Source of the DNA: Nemertoderma westbladi
Lineage: Eukaryota; Xenacoelomorpha; Nemertodermatida; Nemertodermatidae
Assembly (NCBI GenBank): GCA_032718475.1
Contig: JAUCBJ010003201.1
Coordinates: 1-64,000, forward strand
Length of the DNA stretch: 64,000 nt
Reading direction: 5' to 3'
The notes under the pieces were generated by a model. The model worked only from the letters and a program-made list of their open reading frames with translations, did not search any database and had not been told where the DNA came from. Both the position numbers and the translations under genes were made by a program. Shown here piece after piece: positions 39,946 through 50,500 of the stretch. The first letter of the stretch is position 1; each line of letters starts with the position of its first letter.

Positions 39946-39952
39946 ATAAACA
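39946..39952 (+). promoter_or_regulatory. Forkhead (FOXJ1-type) motif next to the X-box
   Basis: ATAAACA fits the forkhead core RYAAAYA and starts four bases after the RFX-like motif. The pairing is what a FOXJ1/RFX-driven motile-cilia promoter would show. The same bases could instead act as a TATA-like element (GTATAAAC). Confidence 0.35.
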
Positions 39953-40091
39953 ACAACATTTCAAACTTCTACAGTTTAGGCACAATACAGCAATACCGGT
40001 TGGTCAGTAGGTAAAACCCCGAAAGCAGTACAACAGTAAGCAAATCAATCACATTCAGCATTGAGTTCAAACCTCTACGAATCGCATCAGC

Positions 40092-40339
40092 ATGCCTGAA
40101 AGTGAATTATCCCTTGTGCACTCCATACTGTCTGCACTGGATTGGGATGAAGGAATCTCGATACCGGTGGCAAATGCAGAAAATAGAGAACTTGAAGAAG
40201 AATTACAGAGAAAGCAAAGAGCAATTATAAAGCATGAGACAGAAATTAGCAACCATGAAGATAGGCTTCATATTATGAAAGAACATCTGAAGAATGTGAA
40301 TCAGGAATTAGTTCATACGCAAGCATTGTTACGTGCAAG
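40092..40339 (+). CDS. CCDC39: CCDC39 coding exon 1
   Basis: Begins at ATG 40092 (context AGCATGCC) and encodes 82 residues plus two bases, ending at a GTTGGT donor at 40340. The peptide contains LDWDEGISIPVANAENRELE, equivalent to the conserved W-x-D/E-G-x-x-IPVAN-x-EN motif at the N-terminus of CCDC39, and ends in KNVNQELVHTQALLRA. The final AG joins G at 41078 to make Arg, giving ALLRARENELE, so the phase agrees with exon 2. This start gives a protein almost exactly the vertebrate length (about 940 residues). Confidence 0.95.
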
Positions 40340-41077
40340 GTTGGTTAATTAATTAATATAGGCCTAGCGCCTAGGTATAGGCCTATAAGCATTGTTTCGA
40401 CTTACGACTAAGTTGTCTTAGTTCAAACACAATCATTGTTGCGAGTCATACAATAATACAAACATTGTTACGCAAAAATAAAATAACTATATAATGTTAG
40501 GTATATCTGCGCCGCAGTACGCCACACTATTACCTTCCCTCTCGAGTCATCATGTTCGTGGAAAGGTAATTCGACTACCGTATTCCGTCGACCAGTGCGG
40601 ACGGCGTACAGTCGCGGCTCATCCTGGTAGCCGCCTTGCTAGCAGCCGACCCACCCTACGTACGCGGTAATCCGGGTTACTCTCGATGCATTGTGGAATG
40701 AAGAAAGATTCTCCTCGAATAAAGCTGGGCTCATGTCGAGAAGATTATCGAATTTATTGATAATCTATGTTTCGCAATCAAACGTTCACCATTCGTTGTT
40801 TTATGCCGTCGTCTTCCAAGAACCACTCATAATATTCCCCTACGGCGACGCCGCATCGCCTAAGCAGATTACGTCGCTATTTTAGATTGAACTGCACAGT
40901 GATGCAGTTTGTACTGAAGTGTAAACACTACGTCGACAACCGTAAACAAAACTTTATATATGCTTTTCAAATTCTAATTTTCAAAGAACTATCTAATAAA
41001 TCGGAACTGTAATAATTTATAATTTGTACTAATAGTTGTAAAGAATAATAAATATTATATATTATTTATTGTTATAG
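40340..41077 (+). other. CCDC39: CCDC39 intron 1
   Basis: A 738-bp GT-AG intron. Its middle (about 40500-40890) is richer in GC than the AT-rich ends and includes a 64-codon open frame (40691-40885) with no recognisable domain. It may be a decayed mobile element or an unused frame. Confidence 0.85.
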
Positions 41078-43658
41078 GGAGAATGAGTTGGAGACTGAAA
41101 ACCACATGACCGCTATTTGTGAGCGGGAAGATGGACGATTGAAGCAGGAGATGAGAAGGCTAGAGAATCAATTAGTTGAACACCGGGATCAGCGTAATGC
41201 TCTGGAGAACACAATCTTCCGACAAAGCAAACGTATGGATGAACTCAAGGGTCAGCTGGATTGGGATCATCAAGCACTAGAAGCGTGGCTGGAAGAAAGC
41301 GCAAAGAAGGATGAAGATGCTATGACCTTAGCTAAATATGCAAGAATGGATGACGAGAAAACCAAAGAGTTGATTTTGCGTATTGAAAAGATGACGGATG
41401 ATTGCGGTAAAAAGCGCAGATATCTAGATCAAGAAGTAACATCAACTTTAACAGCTCAATTAGAGTTAGATAAAGTTGCCGAGGAATTCCGCAAGGCGCA
41501 CAGTGAGCGTCAGGATGTGATCGAACGTTGGGAGCACACAATCGCTCAAATGAAAACCAGAGACGAACAGATGAACGATCTGAGTGTTGAACTAGCCACA
41601 GCTAAGCAAGATGTTCTTGGCAAGCAAGACGAGCTCAAAGAGAAGCGTGAATTTCTAGAAAAAGAAACAGATAATAATGTTGAGAAAGAAAAACAGATTT
41701 TTAAGAAGGAGAGAATCTCTGCTAAATTGAGGGAAGAATACGTTGAAATGGAGAGAGATCGTGTGGCTCTTCAAGATGAAATGGAAACATTGAAAAGGAC
41801 GGTCGATAGAACAGCCACCGATTTAGAAATAATGAGGGGCGAAATAACATTGCTAAAGAAGGATCACACCGCGAAACAACGCAGGTTAACAGTGGCTGAG
41901 GAAAACCGTAATATTCTTACGGAGAAACTGAAGAGAGTTACTATAACCAACCTCACCGCAGAAGAGAAAGCTCATGCAATGGATAAAATGTTGGATGAAG
42001 AAGAAAAAGTTATGAGTGAAACATTAGCTGAGATAAATCGATTAAAAGAGACTCAGTTTAAGAAACAGCAGGAGCTGTTTCAAACAGAAAATCGTGTGAA
42101 AGATTTGGATTCCGAATTGAGTGGTAACCGAATTACCATTAAAAACATGAACATAAAGGTAACCAAATTGGATACCGACACCATCAAACAACAGGAGATC
42201 ATGTACAATCAGGATTTCCAGGTTCAGGCACTGAAACGTCGAATAGCGAGACTGTTAGGGGAGCTGAGCACCGAGGAAGAAACCACCTTGAATAAAAAGA
42301 TAGCGGAGCTCAATGCTATTCTGGACGGGAAGAACGCGACATATCAACTTCTGGATTTACAATCGAAACGATTGTACGAGGATATCCGTAAGGTAAAGAG
42401 ACAGTTGGGATCAAGTGACAATCAGAAGGCCGAACTTTGTGAGAAAATTCTTGAAGTTAATTTGTACAACGATAGTTCCACTCGAGAATTGCAGGCGTTA
42501 AACATTGAGAAACAAGACCTGATGGTGGATGAGAATTTATTGAAACTTAGAGTGAAGCGAAACAGAGGAAACCTTACTAATTACGCCGATAAGGTGCTGA
42601 GCTTAGAGAAACGGAGACAACAGCTGGAAACCGCCATGACAGAACGAAGAATCGAGATTAAGATACACCAGGATATGTTGAAAGCGCAGCTGAAATCGGC
42701 TAACGAGGAACGACAAACCTTGAACGCGGAACTCTACGATCGGAATTCTAAAGTAGAGAAACTTCGTAAACGTTATGAGATTCTAGTGGTTTCCATGGCA
42801 CCCGGCGAAGAGGATGAAGATAAGTCTGCGGCGTATTACGTCATAAAAGCTGCTCAGGAGAAAGAAGAACTTCAGAGGAAAGGCGATAAGCTGGATGCCA
42901 ATATAAGGAAAGCCGAGAAGGAAATTCGGGCGTTAGAGAATACATTGAGGTTGTTGAATGGGAGGAATGAGGTTTACAGAAAGAGTTTTAATAAAGTTAC
43001 GGAGTCGTCTGAAGATTGGGAAGAAAAAGAAAAGATTGACCAGCAATTGAGAACAGTAATGGACAAACTAAAGTACAAAAGAAGAGTTATGCGAGAATTA
43101 CAAGATGATATCGATAGAATGGGCAATACTTTGGATACCTTGGTTAACGACGGAGCTATATTTAGTGAGACAATCGAAGAACGCACTTTACAGCTGCAAA
43201 GAATGAACAGGGAAGTTAGAGATTTAGATGATAAAATCGATAGAAGTCAGAGACAATGCGCCAAGCTCGCGCGGGAAATTAGGAAATCCCGTGGACAAGT
43301 CGGGACTATATTGGAGGAAAAGGATATCGAACTTCGTGAATTAAAGGAATTTAATCGCTATATCGCCGGCCAGTTCAACGAGGCGGCGGTTGTTGTACCG
43401 GAGATGGGCAACTCGGTGGATTTCTACCTGTCGCAAGCCGGGGTTCCGTCTGGGAAACCTGGTGGGACGGGGGCCAGTCCGAGCGATTCGGCCAGGAGTT
43501 CGGTTTCCTCCAGTTCCTCCCTCAGTAGTCAGCGCCACTCGGCCGTGCGAGCCGTAGACATGGCGGCCCAGTTTAGTCCGCCTCCTTCGGGTTCCGGATC
43601 AAGTCGTTCGGGTAGAGTGTCGCTCGGTTCCTCCCGCGCTACACCGAAAAAACGATGA
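41078..43658 (+). CDS. CCDC39: CCDC39 coding exon 2 (coiled-coil axonemal ruler protein)
   Basis: One 2,581-bp exon encodes residues 83-942 and stops at TGA 43656-43658. With exon 1 the product is 942 aa, as expected for CCDC39 (Chlamydomonas FAP59). With CCDC40 it forms the 96-nm molecular ruler on doublet microtubules that positions radial spokes, inner dynein arms and nexin-dynein complexes. Family blocks seen include LDWDHQALEAWLEESAKKD, TAQLELDKVAEEFRKAHSER, QQEIMYNQDFQVQALKRRI, EDEDKSAAYYVIKAAQEKEE and ENTLRLLNGRNEVYRKSF. Nearly all of it is heptad-rich coiled coil; the last 80 or so residues are Ser/Gly/Pro-rich and end in TPKKR, like the disordered tail of orthologues. No frameshift or internal stop is present. 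Vertebrate CCDC39 is split into many exons, so this two-exon form implies extensive intron loss. Confidence 0.97.
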
Positions 43659-43805
43659 GACCGATTGAAACAACTTATTATTATTACTAGTTACCGGTAC
43701 TGAAATGCACCTAATTGAACTTGTACTTTATTCATTATTCGCGTTATTTCGCATTATCATTATTAATTTTTCGCGAAATCCCCTTTTCGTGAGCAAAATT
43801 AATTA

Positions 43806-43811
43806 AATAAA
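43806..43811 (+). terminator. Poly(A) signal AATAAA downstream of CCDC39
   Basis: First AATAAA after the stop at 43658, embedded in TTAAATAAAATTTATT. It implies a 3' UTR of about 170 bases. Confidence 0.5.
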
Positions 43812-44078
43812 ATTTATTCTAAGCCTTTCATCAGAACAATATTGTAAAGGTTTGATGTGCCGAAACAAAGCAATTGACATGTTAATTAATTGTTGGGATT
43901 TCCGGAATACAATATGAAACCACGTTCATCATAACCTATAGCGCTAGGGATTTTTTTATAACATGTTAAATGAACTTTTATTAGTAAACATGTGGGTCGA
44001 GCCACGAAGTTTAGTTGGCGAAACCTTAGCGAACTAACACGGTTAGGGGGCAGGTCAATTTTGGCTAATAGTATTCGT

Positions 44079-44103
44079 CGTTGTTGTTGTTGTTGTTGTC
44101 GTT
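44079..44103 (+). repeat. (GTT)n microsatellite
   Basis: About seven near-perfect GTT/GTC triplets downstream of CCDC39. Confidence 0.8.
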
Positions 44104-44119
44104 ACGATTTTGACATGCT

Positions 44120-45060
44120 AATAACTTTGTCGGATTGAAAGCTGTCTAGTTGAAAATTTGAAGGCATCAATAAGACCAAAATTTGAGATTATTTACAGAT
44201 TTTTAGCCACCAGCTCACTTCAACAGTCTCCCGCTAGAGAGGGCTACATGTGTAAACATTAAATGTCCTCCCTCCCATTTCTTTGCTTTTAATCCGTTTA
44301 AGCTGAAACGTGGCATATTTGTACTAGACCATTATAGTGTCATTCAAAGGGGGCTTGTCCGTCTGCAGTTCTCTAGTCCGCCACTAGAGGACATAATGTC
44401 TGAAAGTGAAATCCTTGAACCATTGGGTTATTTATGATCCGTTCAAGCTGAAACTAGTAGGATATGTGCTAGAACACATTCTATATAAAAGTGATAACCT
44501 TCCCCATTTACTTGATCTTAATCTGTTTAAGCTGAATCTTGGAATATGTACCAGAGCACATCCTCCTCTATTTGAGGAAGGTGATCGGTCCTCAGTTCTC
44601 CAGTCTGCCGCTAGATGGCGAAATGTCTGAGAATGAAAACATTCCACCGTTTCCTTGATTTTAAGCTGAAACTTGGCATATACAGTATGTACAACAAAAC
44701 TGGTACTCAATCTACACTTCTACAGTTTGCCGAAGGTCCAGAGGTCGAAGATGTCTGAAAGTGAAAACTTATCTCATTTCGTTATTTGTTATCCGTTCAA
44801 GCTGAAACTTGGCAGATATACATGCTAGACCATAGACCATCCATAGGCTGTGTATTTGTTGGGAAGGTAATCCTTCGACAGTTTTCCAGTCTACCGCTAA
44901 TAGGCTGAAATGAAAACATTTTAGAAATGTCTGAAATGAAAACCTTCATCCATCTCCTTGATTATAATCCTTTCTTCTATATATTAGACCTTAGACTGAT
45001 TTTTTTGTGAGGTCTTAATTTGGACTGCAGTTAACAAGTCTGCCTCTAGGTTTTAAAGTG
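44120..45060. repeat. Degenerate repeat family with CTCF-like motifs (about 5 copies)
   Basis: The block TTCAAGCTGAAACTTGGCAT recurs with variation at about 44297, 44442, 44526, 44660 and 44796. It is associated with CAGTTCTCCAGTCTGCC, then a CCGCTAGATGGCG-type core, then ATGTCTGAAAGTGAAAAC. Spacing is mostly 134-145 bp. Copies differ by many substitutions and small indels, so the array is old. The two short frames read here on either strand are not supported as genes. Confidence 0.65.
44608..44620 (+). promoter_or_regulatory. CTCF-like motif within the degenerate repeat
   Basis: CCGCTAGATGGCG differs from the CTCF core CCASYAGRKGGCR only at the third base. Related cores in sister copies are CCGCTAGAGAGGGC (44231-44244) and CCACTAGAGGAC (44381-44392). 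Binding is inferred from the motif only. Confidence 0.3.
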
Positions 45061-45420
45061 ATTAGGGGACATCTGCTTAGATTTTGGTTAAATAATTATC
45101 TCGAGTTGTCACTTAACATTAGTTTATGCCACGTACTGCGCGAAGGCCCCACATCGTGTGCTGTTAGTACCTAAGGCAATAATTTGATTGATAAATGCTT
45201 TGGAAATGATTTGCCGCTGCCTTATTACTGATCCTGCTAAGTTACTGAGTTAGTTTATGTGTGACCGAAATAATTACCAACAAGTGTAACAGCAGAACTC
45301 AAGATGTCTGGACTCAATATTACTACAGTAAAGTGCAGTAGGCATCTTTATTGCTGTCATCTTGTCGTCATACAATGAGTCAACTATTATTTACAATAAA
45401 TATTTATATTTGTATATTAA
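45061..45420. other. Unique sequence, no gene seen
   Basis: AT-rich single-copy-looking DNA between the degenerate repeat and the 21-bp array. No exon or promoter signal that I can support. Confidence 0.5.
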
Positions 45421-46600
45421 TATTTATAATTTACCATCCTCCCTTTATTATTTACCATCCTCCCTTTATTATTTACCATCCTCCCTTTATTATTTACCAT
45501 CATCCCTTTATTATTTACCATCCTCCCTTTATTATTTACCATCATCCCTTTATTATTTACCATCCTCCATGTATTATTCACCATCCTTCCTTTATTATTT
45601 CCCATCCTTCCTTTATTATTTCCCATCCTTCCTTTATTATTTACCATCCTTCCTTTATTATTTACCAACCTCAATTTATTATTTACCCCCAATTTATTAT
45701 TTACCATCCTCCATTTATTATTTACCATCATCCATTTATTATTTACCCCCATTTATTATTTACCATCCTCCATTTATTATTTACCATCCTCCATTTATTA
45801 TTTACCATATCATCCATTTAGTATTTACCCCCCATTTATTATTTACCATCCTCCATGTATTATTCACCATCCTCCCTTTATTATTTACCATCCTTCCTTT
45901 ATTATTTACCATCCTCCCTTTATTATTTATCAACCTCAATTTATTATTTACCACCCATTTATTATTTACCATCCTCCATTTAATATTTACCATCCTCCAT
46001 TTAATATTTACCATATCATCCATTTAGTATTTACCCCCCATTTATTATTTACCATCATCCATGTATTATTCACCATCCTCCCTTTATTGTTAACCATCCT
46101 TCCTTTATTGTTAACCATCCTCCCTTTATTAGTTTCCATCATCCCTTTATTATTTACCATCATCCCTTTATTATTTATCATCATCCCTTTATTATTTATC
46201 ATCATCCCTTTATTATTTACCATCATCCCTTTATTATTTACCATCCTCCCTTTATTATTAACCACCCTTCCTTCATTATTTACCATCATTCCTTTATTAT
46301 TTACCATCCTTCCTTTATTATTTACCATCATCCCTTTATTATTTACCAACCTTCCTTTATTATTTACCATCCTTCCTTTATTATTTACCATCATCCCTTT
46401 ATTATTTACCATCCTTCTTTATTATTTCCCATCCTTCCTTTATTATTAACTATCCTTCCTTTATTATTTACCATCATCCCTTTATTATTCACCATCATCC
46501 CTTTATTATTTACCATCCCTCCTTTATTATTTACCATCCTTCCGTTATTATTAACCATCCTTTCTTTATTATTTACCATCATCCATTTATTATTTACCAT
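45421..46600. repeat. 21-bp satellite array, left segment
   Basis: Tandem units built on TTTATTATTTACCATC plus a CCTCC/CTTCC ending. 21 bp is seven codons, so the two strands read as IIYHPSF-type and MVNNKGR-type peptides with no coding meaning. This edge is the most varied part (CCTCCATT, CCCCCA and AACCTCAA variants), as expected at an array margin. It is the same array that resumes at 50802 and 52640 after two insertions. Confidence 0.95.
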
Positions 46601-46762
46601 GAATATAATATTCAGTGAGATTCTTTACATTATGTTTGGGTAATGTTTTTGTTTATTTGTTGATATTTGTTGATATTTTGTTGATGAGTTCAGTTTCGTG
46701 ACCGCGAGTCTCTCTCCTTGGATGGTTTGTCTGGATCGATCGGTTTGTCTATTCGGTCAGTT

Positions 46763-47512
46763 ATGTCTCAGGGCTCAGGGCAGTCGTCGTCCCAACGGTG
46801 CTGTCAGTGTGGGATCCGCGCTTGTACCACTTCTAGTCGTTGTCGTTGTGTCCGTGCCGGGCAACCCTTCACCAGCTGCTCGCCTTTGTCTGTTGGCAAT
46901 TGCCTGAACCCGCATCTCATATCGGGGGCCTCCATTAGTCCCATAGTGGATGACACTCTGCTGCATAAATCCACTGGCGACAACTCGGATGGGGATAGCT
47001 CGGATACTGATTCGTTTTCGAGTGCGATAACGCAGATAACTCAGATTCCCCGAGTCGTCGACACCGTTTTTCCTCCGTTATCTTTGCCTGGGAGTGCGAG
47101 TTCTCCTCCTTTCCCTACCACTGTGGAGCTTTTGGAGTCGGCCTTCGGTGGCCAGTGGTTAAACTCTCCTGGCTCTTCCACCGATCCGTATTGGGAGGCC
47201 AATTATTCCCGCCTCACCTGCCTTACTTGTTGCCAGTATATTGTGCCGGGTGGCAATGTGGGACGCAAAATCGCCGACTTAGTCGCTCGCGAGCTGGTAT
47301 TTCTGACGGACGGTATCCACCCCTCGGAACGATCACTCTGTTGCGTGGCTACCATATTCCAGCGAGACCCAGACGTGACAAAAAGTGCGGATATTCGGCG
47401 TACTATGCTGCGCCGGATTGGCATGTGGGAGCGAGAGGAGTATAAGCAGCTGGTGGTGGAGGCGGAGCGCTGCAGCTCCAAGTTCGTAAGTCCCGGGGAT
47501 CGGAAAAAGTAA
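46763..47512 (+). CDS. Retrotransposon ORF1, Cys-rich N-terminal protein
   Basis: The first ATG of this frame is at 46763 (MSQGSGQ), giving 249 residues to TAA 47510-47512; the frame itself is open from about 46718. Residues about 11-40 hold a Cys cluster, CCQCGIRACTTSSRCRCVRA followed by GQPFTSC and NCLNPH. Its spacing resembles CXC (tesmin/TSO1-like) zinc-binding domains and suggests DNA or RNA binding. An acidic Ser/Asp stretch follows, then a second cluster (LTCLTCCQYIVPGG) and a basic C-terminus ending RCSSKFVSPGDRKK. In related elements as I recall them this region is continuous with the RT frame; here the two are offset by one base. Confidence 0.7.
   Translation: MSQGSGQSSSQRCCQCGIRACTTSSRCRCVRAGQPFTSCSPLSVGNCLNPHLISGASISPIVDDTLLHKSTGDNSDGDSSDTDSFSSAITQITQIPRVVDTVFPPLSLPGSASSPPFPTTVELLESAFGGQWLNSPGSSTDPYWEANYSRLTCLTCCQYIVPGGNVGRKIADLVARELVFLTDGIHPSERSLCCVATIFQRDPDVTKSADIRRTMLRRIGMWEREEYKQLVVEAERCSSKFVSPGDRKK
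47503..47512 (+). other. Possible -1 frameshift site at the ORF1/ORF2 junction
   Basis: ORF1 ends CGG AAA AAG TAA. Slipping back one base on G-AAA-AAG, immediately before the stop, enters the RT frame (AAA GTA AAC CCG), which is open from 47446. No ATG precedes the conserved start of the RT protein. A simple one-base indel in a dead copy would look the same. Confidence 0.35.
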
Positions 47513-50500
47513 ACCCGGGTCGGTTGTATAATCGGAAAATACTGGTGGGACAGAATCGGGCGGCAGTTCGTCTCATTACCGAGAGGGACAGTGGTGGAAT
47601 TTTAGACCCCAATTCCCAGGCAGAGGGGCGAGCACCTGGGATTACCGTACGTGAGGTTCTGGCGGAAAAACATCCCCCTCAGATGCAGGTTTCGCCGGAC
47701 GCGTTTGAACCCTGTGACGACCTACCAGCCTTCGAGGATGTCGACATTACTGGTCAGCACGTCCTCAAGGTTACTCGAGTGCTACGTGGTGGAGCTGGTC
47801 CGATCGGCGGAGACGCCGAATTATGGAGTGCGTTGCTTACCCGCTACGAGGCGTACAGCTCCCGCCTCAGGGAGGCCGTCGCCGGGTTGGCTCGACGCCT
47901 TGCCAACTCGGTGGTACCTTGGGGCGAGATCCGAGCGCTGCGTGCCTGTCGCCTCGTCGCAATTGACAAGGAACCCGGTGTCCGCCCCATCGGCATTGGG
48001 GAGGTCCTGTACCGGTTGCTGACTAACTGCCTCACAGCCGCCGCCAAGATGGATTTCATCGTGGAATGCGGGGCGGATCAACTCTGTGCGGGTGTTAAGC
48101 CGGGTGTCGAGGGCGCCGTCCATGCGATGGCTTCATTGTATGAGGACGACTCCACCGAGGGGATGCTCCTCGTAGACGCCTCTAATGCCTTTAACAGTTT
48201 GAGTCGCCCCGTGGCCCTGTGGAATGCGCGGGTCTACTGGCACCGGTGTTCCCGTTACCTCTTTAATGCATACAACGGCCATGCCGCTCTCTTCTTACAA
48301 GGGTCTAATGTACCGCTCTGGAGCAGGGAAGGGTACACCCAGGGCGACCCGGCCGCCATGCTTGGGTATGGCTGTGGGACCCTTCCCATGATACGGAGGC
48401 TACGGGACATCCGGATACATGAGTGTCCTGGCAACCCGCCGTCATCCCTACCTGGCATCCCTTCGTCGACCCTGCCTGGTAACCTGCCGTCGACCCTGCA
48501 CGGCGACTCGCCATCAACCGTACCCTGCAACTCGCTGTCGACACTATCCGGTAACTCGCCGTTGACCTTACCCAGCAACCCGCAGTCGCCCCTACCCGGC
48601 AACCCGCCGTCGACCCTACCCGACAACCCGCCGTCAACCCTACCCGGCATTCTGCCATTGACCCTATCCGGCAACCCGCCGTCGACCCTATCCGGTAACC
48701 CGCCGTTGATCCTACCTGGCAACCCGCCGTCGACCCTACCCGGCATCCCGCCGTTGACCCTACCTGGCAACCCGCCATCGTCCCTGCTTGGCGACCCGCC
48801 ATCTACCTTACCCGATAACCCGCCATCGACCCTACCTGGCAACCCGCCGTCGACCCTTCCCGGCAATCTGCCGTCGACCCTGCCTGGGGACCCGCTGTCA
48901 ACCCTACCCGGCAACCCGCCGTCGTCCCTGCTTGGCGACCCGCCGTCTACCTTACCCGATAACCCGTCATTGACCCTACCTGGCAACCCGCCGTCGACCC
49001 TACCCGGAAATCCGCCGTCGACCCTGCCTGGCGACCCGCCGTCAACCCTACGTGGCAACCCGCCATCGACCCCGCCTGGCGACCCAACACCGCACCACCA
49101 AAGACAGTGCTGGTATGCCGATGATGCCTCATCTGCTGGTTCCCTCGCTGGTGTGCTCCGTTGGTGGGAGGAGTTGCTCCTCAGTGGACCCCGAATTGGG
49201 TACAACCCGGAGCCCACCAAGTCCTACTTGGTGGTGAAACCGGCGTATGTTGAGCAGGCACACGAGATGTTTGGGAGGTCGGGCGTTCGGATCGTCTCCG
49301 GTCACAGGTTTCTGGGCGGTTATGTTGGTGATTCCCAGGGGCTGCGGGGTTTCATCGCGGAGAAAGTTGCGGGGTGGGTCTACAGTATCGGTAGATTGGC
49401 GGAGGTGGCCGAGGATTATCCCCAGACCGCTCATACGGGAATGTCCCGCTGCTTACAAGCGGAGTGGGACTTCCTGCTCCGGGTGGTTGAAATCGACGAT
49501 GAGGATTTGGCTCCGATCCGGGAGGCGCTGCAGCACAGTTACATCCCGGCATTGTTCGGGATACCCCTCGGTGCTGTTGACGAAGACTTGGTTCTTTTGC
49601 CAGTCCGACATGGTGGGATCGGGATTTGGGACCCGTTAATGCGACGGTGCCACGCTAGAGAGGCGTCGCTGGCCGGCACAGCTGGGGTGGTTGATGCGCT
49701 GCTGTCGGACTGCCCCCTCCAGGTCGCAGAACACGCCGCGTGTCTCGCATCGGCCCTCGCTGAAAGTCGCATTACCCAAGACGTGGCTTACAAGGCGAGA
49801 CTGGAGTCCGCCCTCCTCGCTGTTCCTGCCGAACGGCGCCGCACGGTGGAGCGCACGGTCTCCCACAAGACGGGAGGGTGGCTGACCGCTCAGCCTTCGG
49901 TGGTGGACCACACCGACCTGGACCCCGAAGTGTTCCGGGACAACCTTGCCTTGCGGTATGGGTTGACGCCGCCCGGCCTCCCGGCTAAGTGCGAGGGGTG
50001 TGGGGAGTCTTTTTCGACGACCCACGCCCTTAATTGCAAGTCGGGGGGCTTGATTATCAAGCGGCACAATGAGGTGCGGGAGGTCTTCGGGGACTTAATC
50101 GCGTCCGCGTTCGGGGGCTCGTGCGTCCAGCGTGAGGTTACGCTGGCGTCCGGCTACCTGGACAGACCGGGCCGCGAGGTGGGTGGAGTAAGGGTGGACC
50201 TTCTGGCGAGGGGAGTCTGGGCCGAACAGAGGGTGGCGTCATTTGACATTGCGGTTGTAAACGCTGACGCCCCCTCTTATGTTAACCGGTCCCTAGACTC
50301 CGTTCTCCAGCAGAGGGTCCGCGCCAAGAAGGTACACTATGCCGCAGTGTGCGAGGACCGTCGGATCTCCTTCACCCCCCTAGTCGGAACCACCGACGGG
50401 GTGTGGTGCAAGGAGGCCGATATCCTAATCCGCCACCTCGCGGAGACCCTGGTGGCCCGGCAGCGTGGGATGCGCGAGCGAGGCCTAGCCTGTGTGCTGG

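Noticed and set aside
40691-40885. 64-codon frame in the CCDC39 intron
   Set aside because: Lies between well-supported splice sites and has no family motif; joining of exons 1 and 2 is exact without it.
48255-49220. Reverse-strand frame of 321 codons with RVDGGLPG repeats
   Set aside because: Shadow of the 24-bp coding minisatellite in the RT gene; the sense frame has catalytic motifs on both sides.
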